Positions 1 through 8,465 of a stretch of DNA of 39,447 nucleotides are shown piece after piece. The stretch lies in contig VGRW01000028.1 of NCBI GenBank assembly GCA_016875225.1, positions 1 through 39,447 on the forward strand, given 5' to 3'. How positions within the stretch are numbered: the stretch's first letter is position 1; each line of letters starts with the position of its first letter. The translations under genes and the position numbers were made by a program. The notes beneath the pieces were generated by a model. It was not told where the DNA came from, searched no databases, and worked only from the letters and a program-made list of their open reading frames with translations. The stretch is from Deltaproteobacteria bacterium. Its GTDB lineage: Bacteria; Myxococcota_A; UBA9160; SZUA-336.

Positions 1-917
1 CGGATCTCGGTCCTCCGATCCCCGAGCTGCCGAGCTTCGAGGACAGGGACGAGGCGGCCGGCACGCTCGACCGCCTGGCGGGTCTTCTGCTCACGCGAAG
101 AGATGACGATCGACTCGCGCAGCTCTTCGGCCGACTGGAGGGCCGACCGTACGACGAGTTCGGCACGTCGCCGCGCGTCGCGAGACGCGCGCTCGCATTC
201 TTCAAGCTGCTCTACAAGTACTGGTTCCGCGTCGAGAGCTCCGGCCACGCCGTGATTCCCGAGAAGGAAGGGGCGATCCTGGCCGCGAATCACGGCGGGC
301 TGCTGCCGTTCGACGCCTCGATGGTGGTGGCCGACGGAATTCTCGCCGGCCAGCCGCCCCGGCTGGTCCGCACGGTGGTCGATCGCTGGGCGGGCTCGCT
401 TCCGTTCGTGAATGTCTTCTACGCGCGCGTGGGGCAGGTGATCGGAAGCCGGGAGAACGTGCGCGAGCTGCTCGACGCGAAGCAGCTCGTGCTGATCTTC
501 CCCGAGGGCATGGCGGGGATCCGCAAGCGCGCGGCGGATCGCTACGTGCTTCAGTCGTTCCATCTCGGCTTCGTCGAGGAGTCGCTGCGCCACCGTGTTC
601 CGATCATCCCGGTCGCGATCGTCGGCGCCGACGACCAGGCGCCGCTGCTCTACGACGCTCAGCCGCTCGCCAAGCTGCTCGGTCTGCCATTCTTCCCGAT
701 CACACCGACGTTCCCGCTGCTCGGGCCGATCGGACTGCTGCCCTACCCCGTTCGCTACGAGATCGCCTACGGCGAGCCGTTCCGATTCCACGAGGAGTTT
801 CCCGCCGAGACCGCCGACGATCCCCACGCCGTGCGTTATCTGGCCGAGCAGGTGCGCCGCCGCATCCAGGAGATGGTCGACCAGCGTGTCATGGCTCGGC
901 GCGCGAAGAGGGCGTGA
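1..917 (+). CDS. Lysophospholipid/glycerolipid acyltransferase (PlsC/MGAT-like), 5' end outside window
   Basis: The frame is open from base 3, so the start lies outside the window and the GTG at 252 is only an internal codon. The visible 304 residues hold an acyltransferase core: an acceptor motif NHGGLLPFD (catalytic His, with Asp seven residues on, the longer spacing of MGAT-like members rather than classical HX4D) and a phosphate-binding motif FPEGMAGIRK. A hydrophobic/aromatic stretch (FFKLLYKYWFRV) just before the core suggests membrane association. The family moves acyl chains from acyl-CoA or acyl-ACP to glycerolipids at the cytoplasmic membrane; the exact substrate cannot be read here. 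The stop overlaps the ATG of the SDR gene by one base, so the two are probably cotranscribed and may act on the same lipid. Confidence 0.88.
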   Translation, partial: DLGPPIPELPSFEDRDEAAGTLDRLAGLLLTRRDDDRLAQLFGRLEGRPYDEFGTSPRVARRALAFFKLLYKYWFRVESSGHAVIPEKEGAILAANHGGLLPFDASMVVADGILAGQPPRLVRTVVDRWAGSLPFVNVFYARVGQVIGSRENVRELLDAKQLVLIFPEGMAGIRKRAADRYVLQSFHLGFVEESLRHRVPIIPVAIVGADDQAPLLYDAQPLAKLLGLPFFPITPTFPLLGPIGLLPYPVRYEIAYGEPFRFHEEFPAETADDPHAVRYLAEQVRRRIQEMVDQRVMARRAKRA

Positions 918-1894
918 TGCGCCGCGTGCTCGTCACCCACATCGAGTCTCCGGTCGGCCGTCGCCTCGCCAAGGCGCTCTTCCACGATCCCGACGTCGCG
1001 CTCGTCGTCGGCGTCGGCACGGAGGCCGAGCCGACGTTTCTGGCTCCGTACCGCGGGAAGATCGCCTACCAGCGACTCGATCTCGCGAAGGCGCGGCATC
1101 TGCAGAGCTTCCTGCACTCGGAACGATTCGCGCGCGCGCGAGTCGACTCCGTGATCCACCTGCCATTCGCGATCGAGCAGCCCGGAGAGCGCGTGCCCGG
1201 TGGGCTACCCTCGCTGGTGTCGGAGACGCGCCGCCTCGTCGAGGAATGCGTATCGAGGCCGGCGATCGAGCGCTTCGTCTATCTCTCGAGCGTCTTCGTG
1301 TACAGCGCGGAGCCGGGCAACGTGAACCTGGTCTCGGAGAACCAGCTGCTCGGCTTCGACGGAGAGGGCGACCTCGACGTCCGAGCGTGGATCGATGCGG
1401 ACCTGATCTGCCAGGGCGAACTGCATGGCTCTGCGCTCCGGACCACGATCCTGCGCGCAGCCACGATCGTGACCGAAACCGGCGAGTTCCTGAACTCGCC
1501 GCCGCTCCGGCCAGGCCCGGCGCCGGTCGGGTACGACCCGATGCTCTCGGTGGTCTCGGAACGCGACGTCGCGCGCGCGCTCGTGCTCGCGCTGCACGCG
1601 GACCGAGCCGGGATCTACAACATCGCCAGCCACGAGATCTTCCCGCGCTCGCAGCTCCGCGAATCGGTCCGGCGTCTCGGGCCGATCGCGCTTCCCACCG
1701 CGCTCGGGGGCGCGATCTCGCTGCTCGAGCAGGCGCTCGGCCGCCGCGCTGCTCACACCACGGCATTCCACCGCTACGGAATCGTCGTGAACACGCGGCT
1801 CGCGCACGACGTGCTCGGTTTCGAGCCGCAGTACCGCATCGAGGTTCGCGGCCAGGGCGCGAGACGGCGCATCGACGCCGTTCGATGTCGCTAG
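917..1894 (+). CDS. Atypical extended-SDR (NAD-dependent epimerase/dehydratase family) protein
   Basis: This 325-residue protein has an extended-SDR layout: N-terminal beta strand MRRVLVTHIES, a mid-protein segment ERFVYLSSVFVY matching the SDR active-site strand, and a C-terminal substrate part. The usual TGxxGxxG loop is degenerate (THIESPVG keeps only the last Gly) and no YxxxK dyad is visible after the Ser strand, so it may bind nucleotide weakly or act as a binding protein. ATG 917 is preferred over GTG 914 because AGAGGG lies about five bases upstream. The ATG shares one base with the acyltransferase stop, indicating translational coupling and a likely role in lipid or polyketide-like metabolism (inference). 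Confidence 0.8.
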   Translation: MRRVLVTHIESPVGRRLAKALFHDPDVALVVGVGTEAEPTFLAPYRGKIAYQRLDLAKARHLQSFLHSERFARARVDSVIHLPFAIEQPGERVPGGLPSLVSETRRLVEECVSRPAIERFVYLSSVFVYSAEPGNVNLVSENQLLGFDGEGDLDVRAWIDADLICQGELHGSALRTTILRAATIVTETGEFLNSPPLRPGPAPVGYDPMLSVVSERDVARALVLALHADRAGIYNIASHEIFPRSQLRESVRRLGPIALPTALGGAISLLEQALGRRAAHTTAFHRYGIVVNTRLAHDVLGFEPQYRIEVRGQGARRRIDAVRCR

Positions 1895-1898
1895 CGCG

Positions 1899-3281
1899 TC
1901 AGCGCCTGGCGTCGAGGTCGCCGCGGATCAGGGCGTAGCCCTTCTCGTCGAGCTCGAAACGGGCGAAGAGCAGAGCGCCGATCAGGTAGCACGCCGCCGG
2001 GAACAGCCCGTAGAGCGCGAGGATGGTGAGCTTCACCTCTGGCGTCTGATCTACGTTCGGCACGTATCCGGAGAACGTGAGGACGAAGCCGGTCAGCGCC
2101 TGCGTGAGCCCGGTGGCGATCTTGAACACGAAGTTCCAGGCCGCAAAGTAGGCGCCCTCCTTACGCTCTCCGGTCGCGTGCTCGTCCCAGTCGATCACGT
2201 CCGCCTGGATCGACGGCGCCACGATCGCTCCGCAGCTTGCCGCGGTGCCGGCCGCGAACGCGAGCACCGTCATCAGGACGACGGCATTCTCGGAAAGGAA
2301 CAACATCGCCCCGAAGGAGACGGCCGTGAGCAGCATCGACGCGAGCCAGAGCGCCTTCTTGCCGAAACGCCGGGAGAGCGGCAGCCAGACCGGTACGAAG
2401 GCGAAGCTCGCGAACATGTAGACGCCGATCACCGCGGGCGCGAGCTCGCCGCGTTTGACGACGTACTGGGCGACGTACGGAGTCAGGACGCCGATCGTCG
2501 CCGCGCCGAGGCTCTCGATCCCGAACACGAGCAGCAGCAGGCGCGCATGCGGATTGCGCCACACGTCGCGGAACGCGCGAAATGGATGCTCCGCGCCTCG
2601 ACCCTGGAATTCGGGTCGCTCGCGCAGGCGCCAGACGGTCCAGAGGATCAGGATCGCCGTCCCGACTCCGGAGCCGAGTGCGAGCCAGAACACCGTTGTG
2701 CGCACGTCGCTCGAGCGATCGAGCGCTAGCAGACCGCCGATCGCCGCGAAGGAGCCGACGATCCAGCCGATGTGTCGGCCGCCGAAGATCCGCGTGCGGT
2801 CGTGGTAGTTGTCGGTGAGCTCCGCGCCGAGCGCCGTGTGCGGGATGATCAGGACGCTCGTCGCGAAGTAGAACACGATCACCGAGACGGCCATCCAGAC
2901 CGTCACCATGACCGGATCCAGATCCTTCGGCGGCGCCCAGATCAGGACGAACGTGAGCCCGAGCGGAAGCATGGACGCGAGCATCCATGGGCGTCGTCGG
3001 CCCATCTTCGCTTTCGTGCGATCCGACAGGTAGCCGACGATCGGGTCGACGAACGCGTCCAGCCCGCGGCCCAGCAGCAGGATCATCCCCATCACCGCGG
3101 CCGACATTCCCAGCACGTCGGTGGCGAACTTCAGGATGTAGATCGAGAGCAGCAGGAACATGAAGCCGACCCCGAAGGTCGGCGCGACATAGTCGAAGAT
3201 TGCCGACCACGAGAGAGGGCGCGCCGCGCCGGGCGCGGTAGGCGGCGTTTCGGAGTCCTCGAGGATCGGGGCGGTCGACAC
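1899..3281 (-). CDS. GPH-family (MelB-like) glycoside/sugar:cation symporter, MFS
   Basis: The 460-residue protein is highly hydrophobic with about 12 predicted membrane helices. Loop 2-3 carries the GPH/MelB signature DPIVGYLSDRTKAKMGRRRP, so it belongs to the glycoside-pentoside-hexuronide:cation symporter family of the inner membrane. The transported sugar cannot be deduced, and some GPH members in environmental bacteria carry non-sugar substrates. It starts with GTG, ten bases after the TSUP gene on the same strand, and converges on the SDR gene with a four-base gap. There is no Shine-Dalgarno sequence; instead TAGCCT sits seven bases before the GTG and includes the TSUP stop codon, suggesting its own leaderless promoter. 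Confidence 0.9.
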   Translation of the reverse strand: MSTAPILEDSETPPTAPGAARPLSWSAIFDYVAPTFGVGFMFLLLSIYILKFATDVLGMSAAVMGMILLLGRGLDAFVDPIVGYLSDRTKAKMGRRRPWMLASMLPLGLTFVLIWAPPKDLDPVMVTVWMAVSVIVFYFATSVLIIPHTALGAELTDNYHDRTRIFGGRHIGWIVGSFAAIGGLLALDRSSDVRTTVFWLALGSGVGTAILILWTVWRLRERPEFQGRGAEHPFRAFRDVWRNPHARLLLLVFGIESLGAATIGVLTPYVAQYVVKRGELAPAVIGVYMFASFAFVPVWLPLSRRFGKKALWLASMLLTAVSFGAMLFLSENAVVLMTVLAFAAGTAASCGAIVAPSIQADVIDWDEHATGERKEGAYFAAWNFVFKIATGLTQALTGFVLTFSGYVPNVDQTPEVKLTILALYGLFPAACYLIGALLFARFELDEKGYALIRGDLDARR

Positions 3282-3288
3282 TGAACGC

Positions 3289-3294
3289 AGGCTA
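3289..3294 (-). promoter_or_regulatory. Candidate -10 (TAGCCT, extended TGG) for leaderless GPH transporter mRNA
   Basis: On the minus strand TGG-TAGCCT is followed by seven bases and then the GTG start at 3281. The first three bases of the hexamer are the TAG stop of the TSUP gene. No convincing -35 is seen, but the TGn extension could compensate. The spacing would put transcription initiation on or next to the start codon. Confidence 0.45.
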
Positions 3295-4050
3295 CCACGG
3301 CGGAGCGAGACCCAGCCCGGATGCCCCGCGCCACAGGTAGAGCAGCGACAGCGCCATCACGACCCGCCCCGTCCAGCGGCGAAAACGCGCCTCGGAGAGC
3401 GACCCGAGAATCCGCCCGCCGGAGCGCGTGCCCAGGTAGGCGCACGCGACGAGCGCCGGGTAGATCCAGATCGGAAGTCCGTGCTCGAGCTCCGGCCCTG
3501 GAACGAGAAGCCCGAAGTAGAGGATCTTCAGCGCGTGTCCGGCCGTCTGCGTGACCGCCTTGGTCGCGATCACCTCGAAGCGGTCCAGCTCCGCGCGCAC
3601 GAAGAAGACGTCGAGAAGGGGCCCGGAGACGCCCGCGAGGAGATGCGCGGCGGTCACCAGCGCGCCACAGGCGGAGGCTGCGCCGCGATTCTCGAAGCGC
3701 GGCGCGAGGCGCCGCGGCAGAAGCGAGAGCGCGAGCGGGATCGCCCCGAGCAGCAGAAAGAGCACGGGCCCGGAGACCACGATCGCAAGTGACGCGAAGA
3801 ACCCCAGCGCGGCGATCGCGCCGAGCGCGTACCAGCCGAGCGAGCCGGTGTGGATGCGGTCGCGAAGCAGAAAGGCGCGAAATCCGTTCGCGAACAGCTG
3901 CGTCACGCCGTGCAGGATCATCGCGGCCTGCACCGGAAGCGCGAGCGCATAGATGCCCATCAGGAGCATTCCGCCTGCCATTCCGAGCACGGCGGAGATC
4001 ACCGACGTCGCGAACGCGCCGGCGATCACGAGCGCTGCCAGCCAGTCCAT
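3292..4050 (-). CDS. TSUP-family (TauE/SafE-like) anion exporter
   Basis: The 252-residue protein is almost wholly hydrophobic, with about eight membrane helices arranged as two similar halves, as in the TauE/SafE sulfite exporter (TSUP) family that moves sulfite, sulfonates or related anions across the inner membrane. The frame is open further upstream, but the ATG at 4050 (MDWLAALVIAG) is chosen because GGAGG lies six to seven bases before it and because the upstream part is polar and overlaps the intergenic region. It is divergent from a LysR regulator 90 bases away, a common arrangement in which the regulator controls the exporter. The substrate is not determined. Confidence 0.88.
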   Translation of the reverse strand: MDWLAALVIAGAFATSVISAVLGMAGGMLLMGIYALALPVQAAMILHGVTQLFANGFRAFLLRDRIHTGSLGWYALGAIAALGFFASLAIVVSGPVLFLLLGAIPLALSLLPRRLAPRFENRGAASACGALVTAAHLLAGVSGPLLDVFFVRAELDRFEVIATKAVTQTAGHALKILYFGLLVPGPELEHGLPIWIYPALVACAYLGTRSGGRILGSLSEARFRRWTGRVVMALSLLYLWRGASGLGLAPPW

Positions 4051-4140
4051 TCGAGCCTCCGATTCCGGAATCATCGCGTGGTGCTGACGCGTAGAAAAGA
4101 GAATAGACTTCAGCAGACTCATGCTGCATGGGAATGGATC
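4051..4140. promoter_or_regulatory. Divergent TSUP/LysR control region with inverted repeat
   Basis: This 90-base gap separates divergent genes. Back-to-back -10-like hexamers overlap at 4100-4109: TATTCT on the minus strand toward the exporter and TAGACT (4104-4109) on the plus strand toward lysR; -35 matches are weak. CATGCTGCATG at 4120-4130 is a perfect 5+1+5 inverted repeat and a candidate LysR site, and GATCATGATC (4137-4146) is a second palindrome covering the lysR start. Assignment as an operator is inferred from position. Confidence 0.45.
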
Positions 4141-5052
4141 ATGATCGACCAGATCGAGGCGCTCGCGGCCCTCGCAGAGCACGGAACGATGCGACGCGCG
4201 GCGACACGCCTGCGCATCTCGCAGTCGGCGGTGACCAAGCGCCTCGACGCGCTCGAAGCGCAGCTCGGCGCGCGCCTGCGGGAGCGGGATGGCCGACGCG
4301 TCCGGCTCACGCCGGTCGCCGAGCGATTTCTATCGCGCGCGGGGCCCGCGCTCGCGGAGCTCAGGCAGGCGGTCGTAGGGGAGCGCTCGACGAGCTCGGG
4401 CTGGCTCGTCCTGGGCGTCTCCGAGTCGATCCTCGCCAGCTGGGGGCCGCGCGTGCTCGCGGACGTCCGGGACCGCCGGCCGGAGCTGCGCCTGCGCCTG
4501 AACGCGCACCGAAGCCCGGTCGCGGTCGATCTGGTGCGCTCGGGCGAGTACACGCTCGCGCTCGTCGCGGGGATCGACGAGGCGGGAAGCGAGCTCGCGC
4601 GCGAGACGCTCTTCGAGGAGACGATGGCGATCGTTCCCTCGGGCCTCGAGAAGCTCGCGCTGCGCAGGGGTAGCGAGCTCCCGGTTCTCTCGATCGAGCC
4701 TGGATCGGCGACCGGGCGGGCGCTGCGCGTGCGCCTGTCGCGCCTTGCGCGCGAGCGCGGAATCCGGCTCGAGGTCGCGGCGACGATCCAGTCCTACACT
4801 GCCGTGGTTCAGCTGGCGCGCGCCGGGTTCGGTCACGGGCTGGTGCCGCGAACGCTCGCCATCGCGCTCGGGGTTCCGGCATCGACGCTGGTCGAGCTGC
4901 CGAAGCCGGGGCTGCATCGTCCGATCCAGCTGGTCGGCCGCGCGGCAGCTCTTTCGCGCGAGCCCGCGGCGGGATTCGCCGACGAACTGCGACAGGCGCT
5001 CGCGCGTGCCGGTCCCGTCGAATACGTGGAATCCGCGCGCCGACGGCTCTGA
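4141..5052 (+). CDS. LysR-family transcriptional regulator
   Basis: The 303-residue protein has the LysR layout: an N-terminal winged helix-turn-helix (residues 1-60, with AATRLRISQSAVTKRLDALE as the recognition region) followed by a periplasmic-binding-like effector domain. It starts with ATG at 4141 (MIDQIEALAALAEHG). It is divergent from the TSUP exporter, so it most likely controls that gene and possibly the downstream GPH transporter in response to the exported anion or a precursor (inference from arrangement). It ends 17 bases from the convergent RNase G/E gene with no visible terminator hairpin. Confidence 0.92.
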   Translation: MIDQIEALAALAEHGTMRRAATRLRISQSAVTKRLDALEAQLGARLRERDGRRVRLTPVAERFLSRAGPALAELRQAVVGERSTSSGWLVLGVSESILASWGPRVLADVRDRRPELRLRLNAHRSPVAVDLVRSGEYTLALVAGIDEAGSELARETLFEETMAIVPSGLEKLALRRGSELPVLSIEPGSATGRALRVRLSRLARERGIRLEVAATIQSYTAVVQLARAGFGHGLVPRTLAIALGVPASTLVELPKPGLHRPIQLVGRAAALSREPAAGFADELRQALARAGPVEYVESARRRL

Positions 5053-5069
5053 CGTCTGCGCCGTCGCGC

Positions 5070-6794
5070 TCAGACGATCGTCGGCTCGTCGTCCTCGGTC
5101 GCCCCCGCTGGCTCGTCGACCGGCGCCGCTTCGTTGGCACCTGCGCCCGCCTCGTAGACCTGCGGGGCGTCGAGATCGTCGGCCTTCGAGTCATCGTCGC
5201 CGAAGTCTTCTTCCAACGGCATCTGCTCGGGCGGGATCTCGAAGCCGAGGTCGCTCTCGGACGCCACCGCCGCGAGCAGCTCGACGCGCGGTCCCTCCGA
5301 GACGATCTCGTACTGCTCCGGCTGCAGCGAGCCGACTGCCTCGACGACGAGCTCGCGGCCGATCCGCGCCTGCACCTTGGCGAGCGCTTCGATCGCCTCG
5401 CCGAGCAGGATCTGCGTCACGCTCGGGTGCGCCTGCACGCGAAGCGTCGCGCCGTGCAGGTAGGTCGCGGCCTTGGGCAGATCGCGGAAGATGCGGTTGG
5501 CGATCGTCTGGCTCGACTGCAGGTAGCCCTTGCCCTCGCAGGTCGGACACGAATCGCAGAGCTGCTGGCCGAGGCTCTCCCGCGTGCGCTTGCGCGTCAT
5601 CTCGATCAGGCCGAGCTCGGAGATCTTGAGGATGTTGACCTTCGCCTTGTCCTCGCGCAGCGCCTCCGAGAGCGCGCGGTAGACCTTGTCGCGGTTCGTC
5701 GCGCTCTCCATGTCGATCAGGTCCAGGATGATCAGCCCGCCGAGATTGCGGAAGCGCAGCTGGTGGACGATCTCGCGCACGGCCTCGAGGTTCGTCTTCA
5801 AGATCGTGTCCTCGAGATTGCGGCCGCGACCGCCGGTGTAGCGGCCCGTGTTCACGTCGACCGCCGTCAGCGCCTCGCCCTGGTCGAAGATCAAGTAGCC
5901 GCCTGACTTCAGCCAGACCTTGCGGCCGAGGCCCTCTTCGATCTCGTTCTCGATCTTCCAGGCGTCGAAGAGCGGCTGCGGGTGGCTGTAGTAGTTGATC
6001 CGCGGGCGTGGCGACGCCATGAAGCGCTGCACGAACGCCTGCATCTCGCCGTAGGCCTCGGGATCGTCGACGACGATCATCTTGGTCTCGTGCGACGCCA
6101 TGTCGCGAAGCACCCGCAGGTGCAGCGGCGGCTCGCTGTGGATCAGCGCGGGAACCTCTCGGATCGCCTCCTTGCGCTTCTGGATCTCGGTCCAGAGATT
6201 CGTGAGGTAATCGATGTCGGCCTTGATGTCGGCTTCCGACACGCCGTGAGAGACGGTGCGCACGATGAAGCCGAGCTCGCCGGGCCGGTACTTCTCGACG
6301 ATCGCGCGCAGCCGACGGCGCTCGCGGTCCCCCTCGATCCGGCGCGAAACCCCCACACGGGAGACCCAGGGCATCAGGGGCAGGTGCCGACCGGGAATCG
6401 AGATCCGCGAGGTGATGCGCGCGCCCTTCGTTCCCAGCGGCTCCTTCGAGACCTGGACGACGACCTCGTTGCCTTCCTGGAGCACGTCCTCGATCTGGGG
6501 CGGCGGTCCGGAGCGGCGTCGCGAGCGTCCGCCGCCGTTCTCGTCGTCCAGGTCCGAGTCGTCGAGCTCGGCGCGGTAGTCCCCTACATAGAGGAAGCCG
6601 GCGCGCTCGAGGCCGATGTCGACGAAGGCGGCCTGCATCCCGGGCAGGACGCGCGTCACCCTACCCTTGTAGATGCCCCCGGAGACTCCGCGATCGTTGC
6701 TGCGTTCGATGTGGAGCTCGACGATCTTGTCGGACTCCCGGACGGCGACCCGCGTCTCGCGCGGGCCGACGTTCACAAAAATCTCGTTTCTCAT
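5070..6794 (-). CDS. rng: Ribonuclease G/E family endoribonuclease
   Basis: The 574-residue protein is of RNase G size, without the long C-terminal scaffold of RNase E. In order: an N-terminal S1-type region (about 1-130) with an acidic/Arg-rich insert around residues 75-95, a 5' sensor/RNase H-like part, the catalytic segment with ALTAVDVNTGRY and LIILDLIDM (two Mg-binding Asp), and the Zn-link CPTCEGKG. The last 60 residues are acidic and low-complexity. It cleaves single-stranded AU-rich RNA in rRNA maturation and mRNA decay. The ATG is preceded by AAAGGGA at good spacing. It is convergent with lysR and divergent from selA. Confidence 0.95.
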   Translation of the reverse strand: MRNEIFVNVGPRETRVAVRESDKIVELHIERSNDRGVSGGIYKGRVTRVLPGMQAAFVDIGLERAGFLYVGDYRAELDDSDLDDENGGGRSRRRSGPPPQIEDVLQEGNEVVVQVSKEPLGTKGARITSRISIPGRHLPLMPWVSRVGVSRRIEGDRERRRLRAIVEKYRPGELGFIVRTVSHGVSEADIKADIDYLTNLWTEIQKRKEAIREVPALIHSEPPLHLRVLRDMASHETKMIVVDDPEAYGEMQAFVQRFMASPRPRINYYSHPQPLFDAWKIENEIEEGLGRKVWLKSGGYLIFDQGEALTAVDVNTGRYTGGRGRNLEDTILKTNLEAVREIVHQLRFRNLGGLIILDLIDMESATNRDKVYRALSEALREDKAKVNILKISELGLIEMTRKRTRESLGQQLCDSCPTCEGKGYLQSSQTIANRIFRDLPKAATYLHGATLRVQAHPSVTQILLGEAIEALAKVQARIGRELVVEAVGSLQPEQYEIVSEGPRVELLAAVASESDLGFEIPPEQMPLEEDFGDDDSKADDLDAPQVYEAGAGANEAAPVDEPAGATEDDEPTIV

Positions 6795-7046
6795 GGAAAA
6801 TCCCTTTGGGGCACGCCCGCGAGGTACCGGTCAGGCCGTTCCGCGGAATACGCGGGCGAGCGGCGAGAGCCGGGACGCGGGTAGGGCGTGCCGTGATAAT
6901 TGGCAGAGCGGGCGGGGAGACGTCGGGGAGGACATGGGCGACGCGCGGCGATGTAGCCTGGCCCAACTCGCACTCCCGAAACCAGCAGCCCCCGGGCGGG
7001 AACCTCGACTCACTCGATCGGATTCACCGCACGACGGAGGTCGAAT
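6795..7046. promoter_or_regulatory. Divergent rng/selA intergenic region
   Basis: This 252-base gap separates divergent genes. On the plus strand GATAAT (6895-6900) is a good -10 with a weak GGGACG 17 bases upstream (6872-6877), about 150 bases before selA. Close to the genes are the rng ribosome site (AAAGGGA, minus strand) and the selA site (GGAGG, 7036-7040). A 38-codon frame starts at 6934 and its TGA overlaps the selA GTG, but its ribosome site is only two bases from the ATG, so I do not call it a gene. No terminator or riboswitch is recognised. Confidence 0.4.
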
Positions 7047-8456
7047 GTGACCGTAGATCACGGCGCTCGGGCGGTCAATCCACAGCTTCGAGCCCTGCCG
7101 GCGGTCGATCGGCTGGTCGAAGCGGCCGGATCGGGATCCGGATCGGCTCGTTGGAGCCTGCTCGCCGCGGCTCGCGAGGTGCTGGAGGAGGCGCGAGCGG
7201 CGCTCCTGCAGGGCGCGCCCGAATCGGAGGGCGAGCTCGGGACGCTGGCCGAGAGGGTCCGGGTCCGCGCGGATCGCCTCGAGGCGCCGTTCCCGCGCCG
7301 GGTCCTGAACGCGACGGGTATCGTCCTGCACACGAATCTCGGCCGCGCGCCGCTCGCGCGCGGGGCGCTCGCGAGCCTGGTCGAGGCGGCCTCCGGCTAC
7401 AGCGATCTCGAGCTCGACCTGGAGACCGGTCAGCGCGGCTCGCGGACCACGCGGGTCGCGGAGCTGCTCCGCGTGCTCTCGGGGGCCGAGGCCGCACACG
7501 TCGTGAACAACACCGCGGCGGCCCTGTTCCTGGCGGTCGACACCCTCGCCGCGGGCCGCGAGGTGATCGTATCGCGAGGCGAGCTCGTCGAGATCGGCGG
7601 GTCGTTTCGCGTTCCGGAGATCATGTCCGCGAGCCGCGCGAGACTGCGCGAAGTCGGCACGACCAACCGCACGCACCTGCGCGACTACCGCGACGCGATC
7701 GGCCCCGAGACGGGAATGCTGCTGAAGGTCCACCGAAGCAACTTCCGGATCGAGGGCTTCACCAGCGACGTCGGCCTGCGCGAGCTTGCGCCGCTGGCGC
7801 GCGAACACGGGCTGCCTCTGGTCGAGGACCGCGGCAGCGGCGGCTTCGAGGATCTGAGCGCGAGCGGCATTCCCGAGTCCGAAGTCTCCGCCGGCCTTCG
7901 CGAGGGCGCGGATCTGCTGCTCTTCAGCGCGGACAAGCTCCTGGGCGGGCCACAGGCTGGAATCGTGCTGGGCAGGCGCGAGCTCGTCGCGCGCATGCAG
8001 CGAAGCCCGCTCGCTCGCGCGCTTCGGGTCGACAAGCTGACTCTCGCCGCGCTGCACTGGACGCTGCTCGCGCTCGCCGCGGGGCGTTCAGGTGAGATCC
8101 CGGTTCTGGCGATGCTGCGCGCCACGTCGGAGGAGCTCTTGGCGCGCGCCAGCGCGCTGGCCGATCGGCTTCGCGAAGCCGGGGTGCCGCGCGTCAGCGT
8201 AGAGACGTGCCGTTCTCCCGTCGGTGGGGGAGCGCTCCCCGAGCTCGAGCTACCGGGCGCGATCGTGCGCGTCGTCCCGGATCGCCCGGCCGACGAAGCG
8301 GCCCGACGGCTGCGAGCCGGGGCGCCTCCCGTGCTCGCCCGCATCCAGCGCGACGCGCTGCTGCTCGACCCGCGCACGCTCGCCGACGAGGACTTCGCGC
8401 CGCTCGTCCTGCGGATCGCCGACGCCTGCGTTGATGCGCTCCGCCGTTCTGGCTAA
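7047..8456 (+). CDS. selA: L-seryl-tRNA(Sec) selenium transferase
   Basis: SelA is a PLP enzyme that converts seryl-tRNA(Sec) to selenocysteyl-tRNA(Sec) using selenophosphate. The 469-residue length fits the family. Visible motifs are LNATGIVLHTNLGRAPL near residue 90, the cofactor region VVNNTAAALFLA, and FSADKLLGGPQAG with the PLP Lys at residue 297. It starts with GTG, with GGAGG six bases upstream. Its presence implies selenoproteins, yet selB, selD and the tRNA-Sec gene are not in this window; selA and selB are often adjacent, so the pair is split here. The TAA stop forms the first half of a candidate -10 for the next gene. Confidence 0.96.
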   Translation: MTVDHGARAVNPQLRALPAVDRLVEAAGSGSGSARWSLLAAAREVLEEARAALLQGAPESEGELGTLAERVRVRADRLEAPFPRRVLNATGIVLHTNLGRAPLARGALASLVEAASGYSDLELDLETGQRGSRTTRVAELLRVLSGAEAAHVVNNTAAALFLAVDTLAAGREVIVSRGELVEIGGSFRVPEIMSASRARLREVGTTNRTHLRDYRDAIGPETGMLLKVHRSNFRIEGFTSDVGLRELAPLAREHGLPLVEDRGSGGFEDLSASGIPESEVSAGLREGADLLLFSADKLLGGPQAGIVLGRRELVARMQRSPLARALRVDKLTLAALHWTLLALAAGRSGEIPVLAMLRATSEELLARASALADRLREAGVPRVSVETCRSPVGGGALPELELPGAIVRVVPDRPADEAARRLRAGAPPVLARIQRDALLLDPRTLADEDFAPLVLRIADACVDALRRSG

Positions 8457-8459
8457 GGT
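8431..8459 (+). promoter_or_regulatory. Candidate promoter of the HNH gene inside the selA 3' end
   Basis: TTGATG (8431-8436) and TAAGGT (8454-8459) are separated by 17 bases, and six bases follow before the ATG at 8466. The -10 begins with the selA stop codon. Initiation 6-7 bases after the hexamer would give a leaderless HNH transcript. Confidence 0.5.
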
Positions 8460-8465
8460 ACGAGA

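Noticed and set aside
6934-7050. A 38-codon leader frame ending on the selA start
   Set aside because: The ribosome site is two bases from its ATG, and the sequence has no recognisable character.
7045-7065. TGA at 7048-7050 followed by a small hairpin as a SECIS-type selenocysteine site
   Set aside because: The stem is only four pairs and starts directly after the TGA, too close and too short for a bacterial SECIS; the reading frame before it is not convincing.
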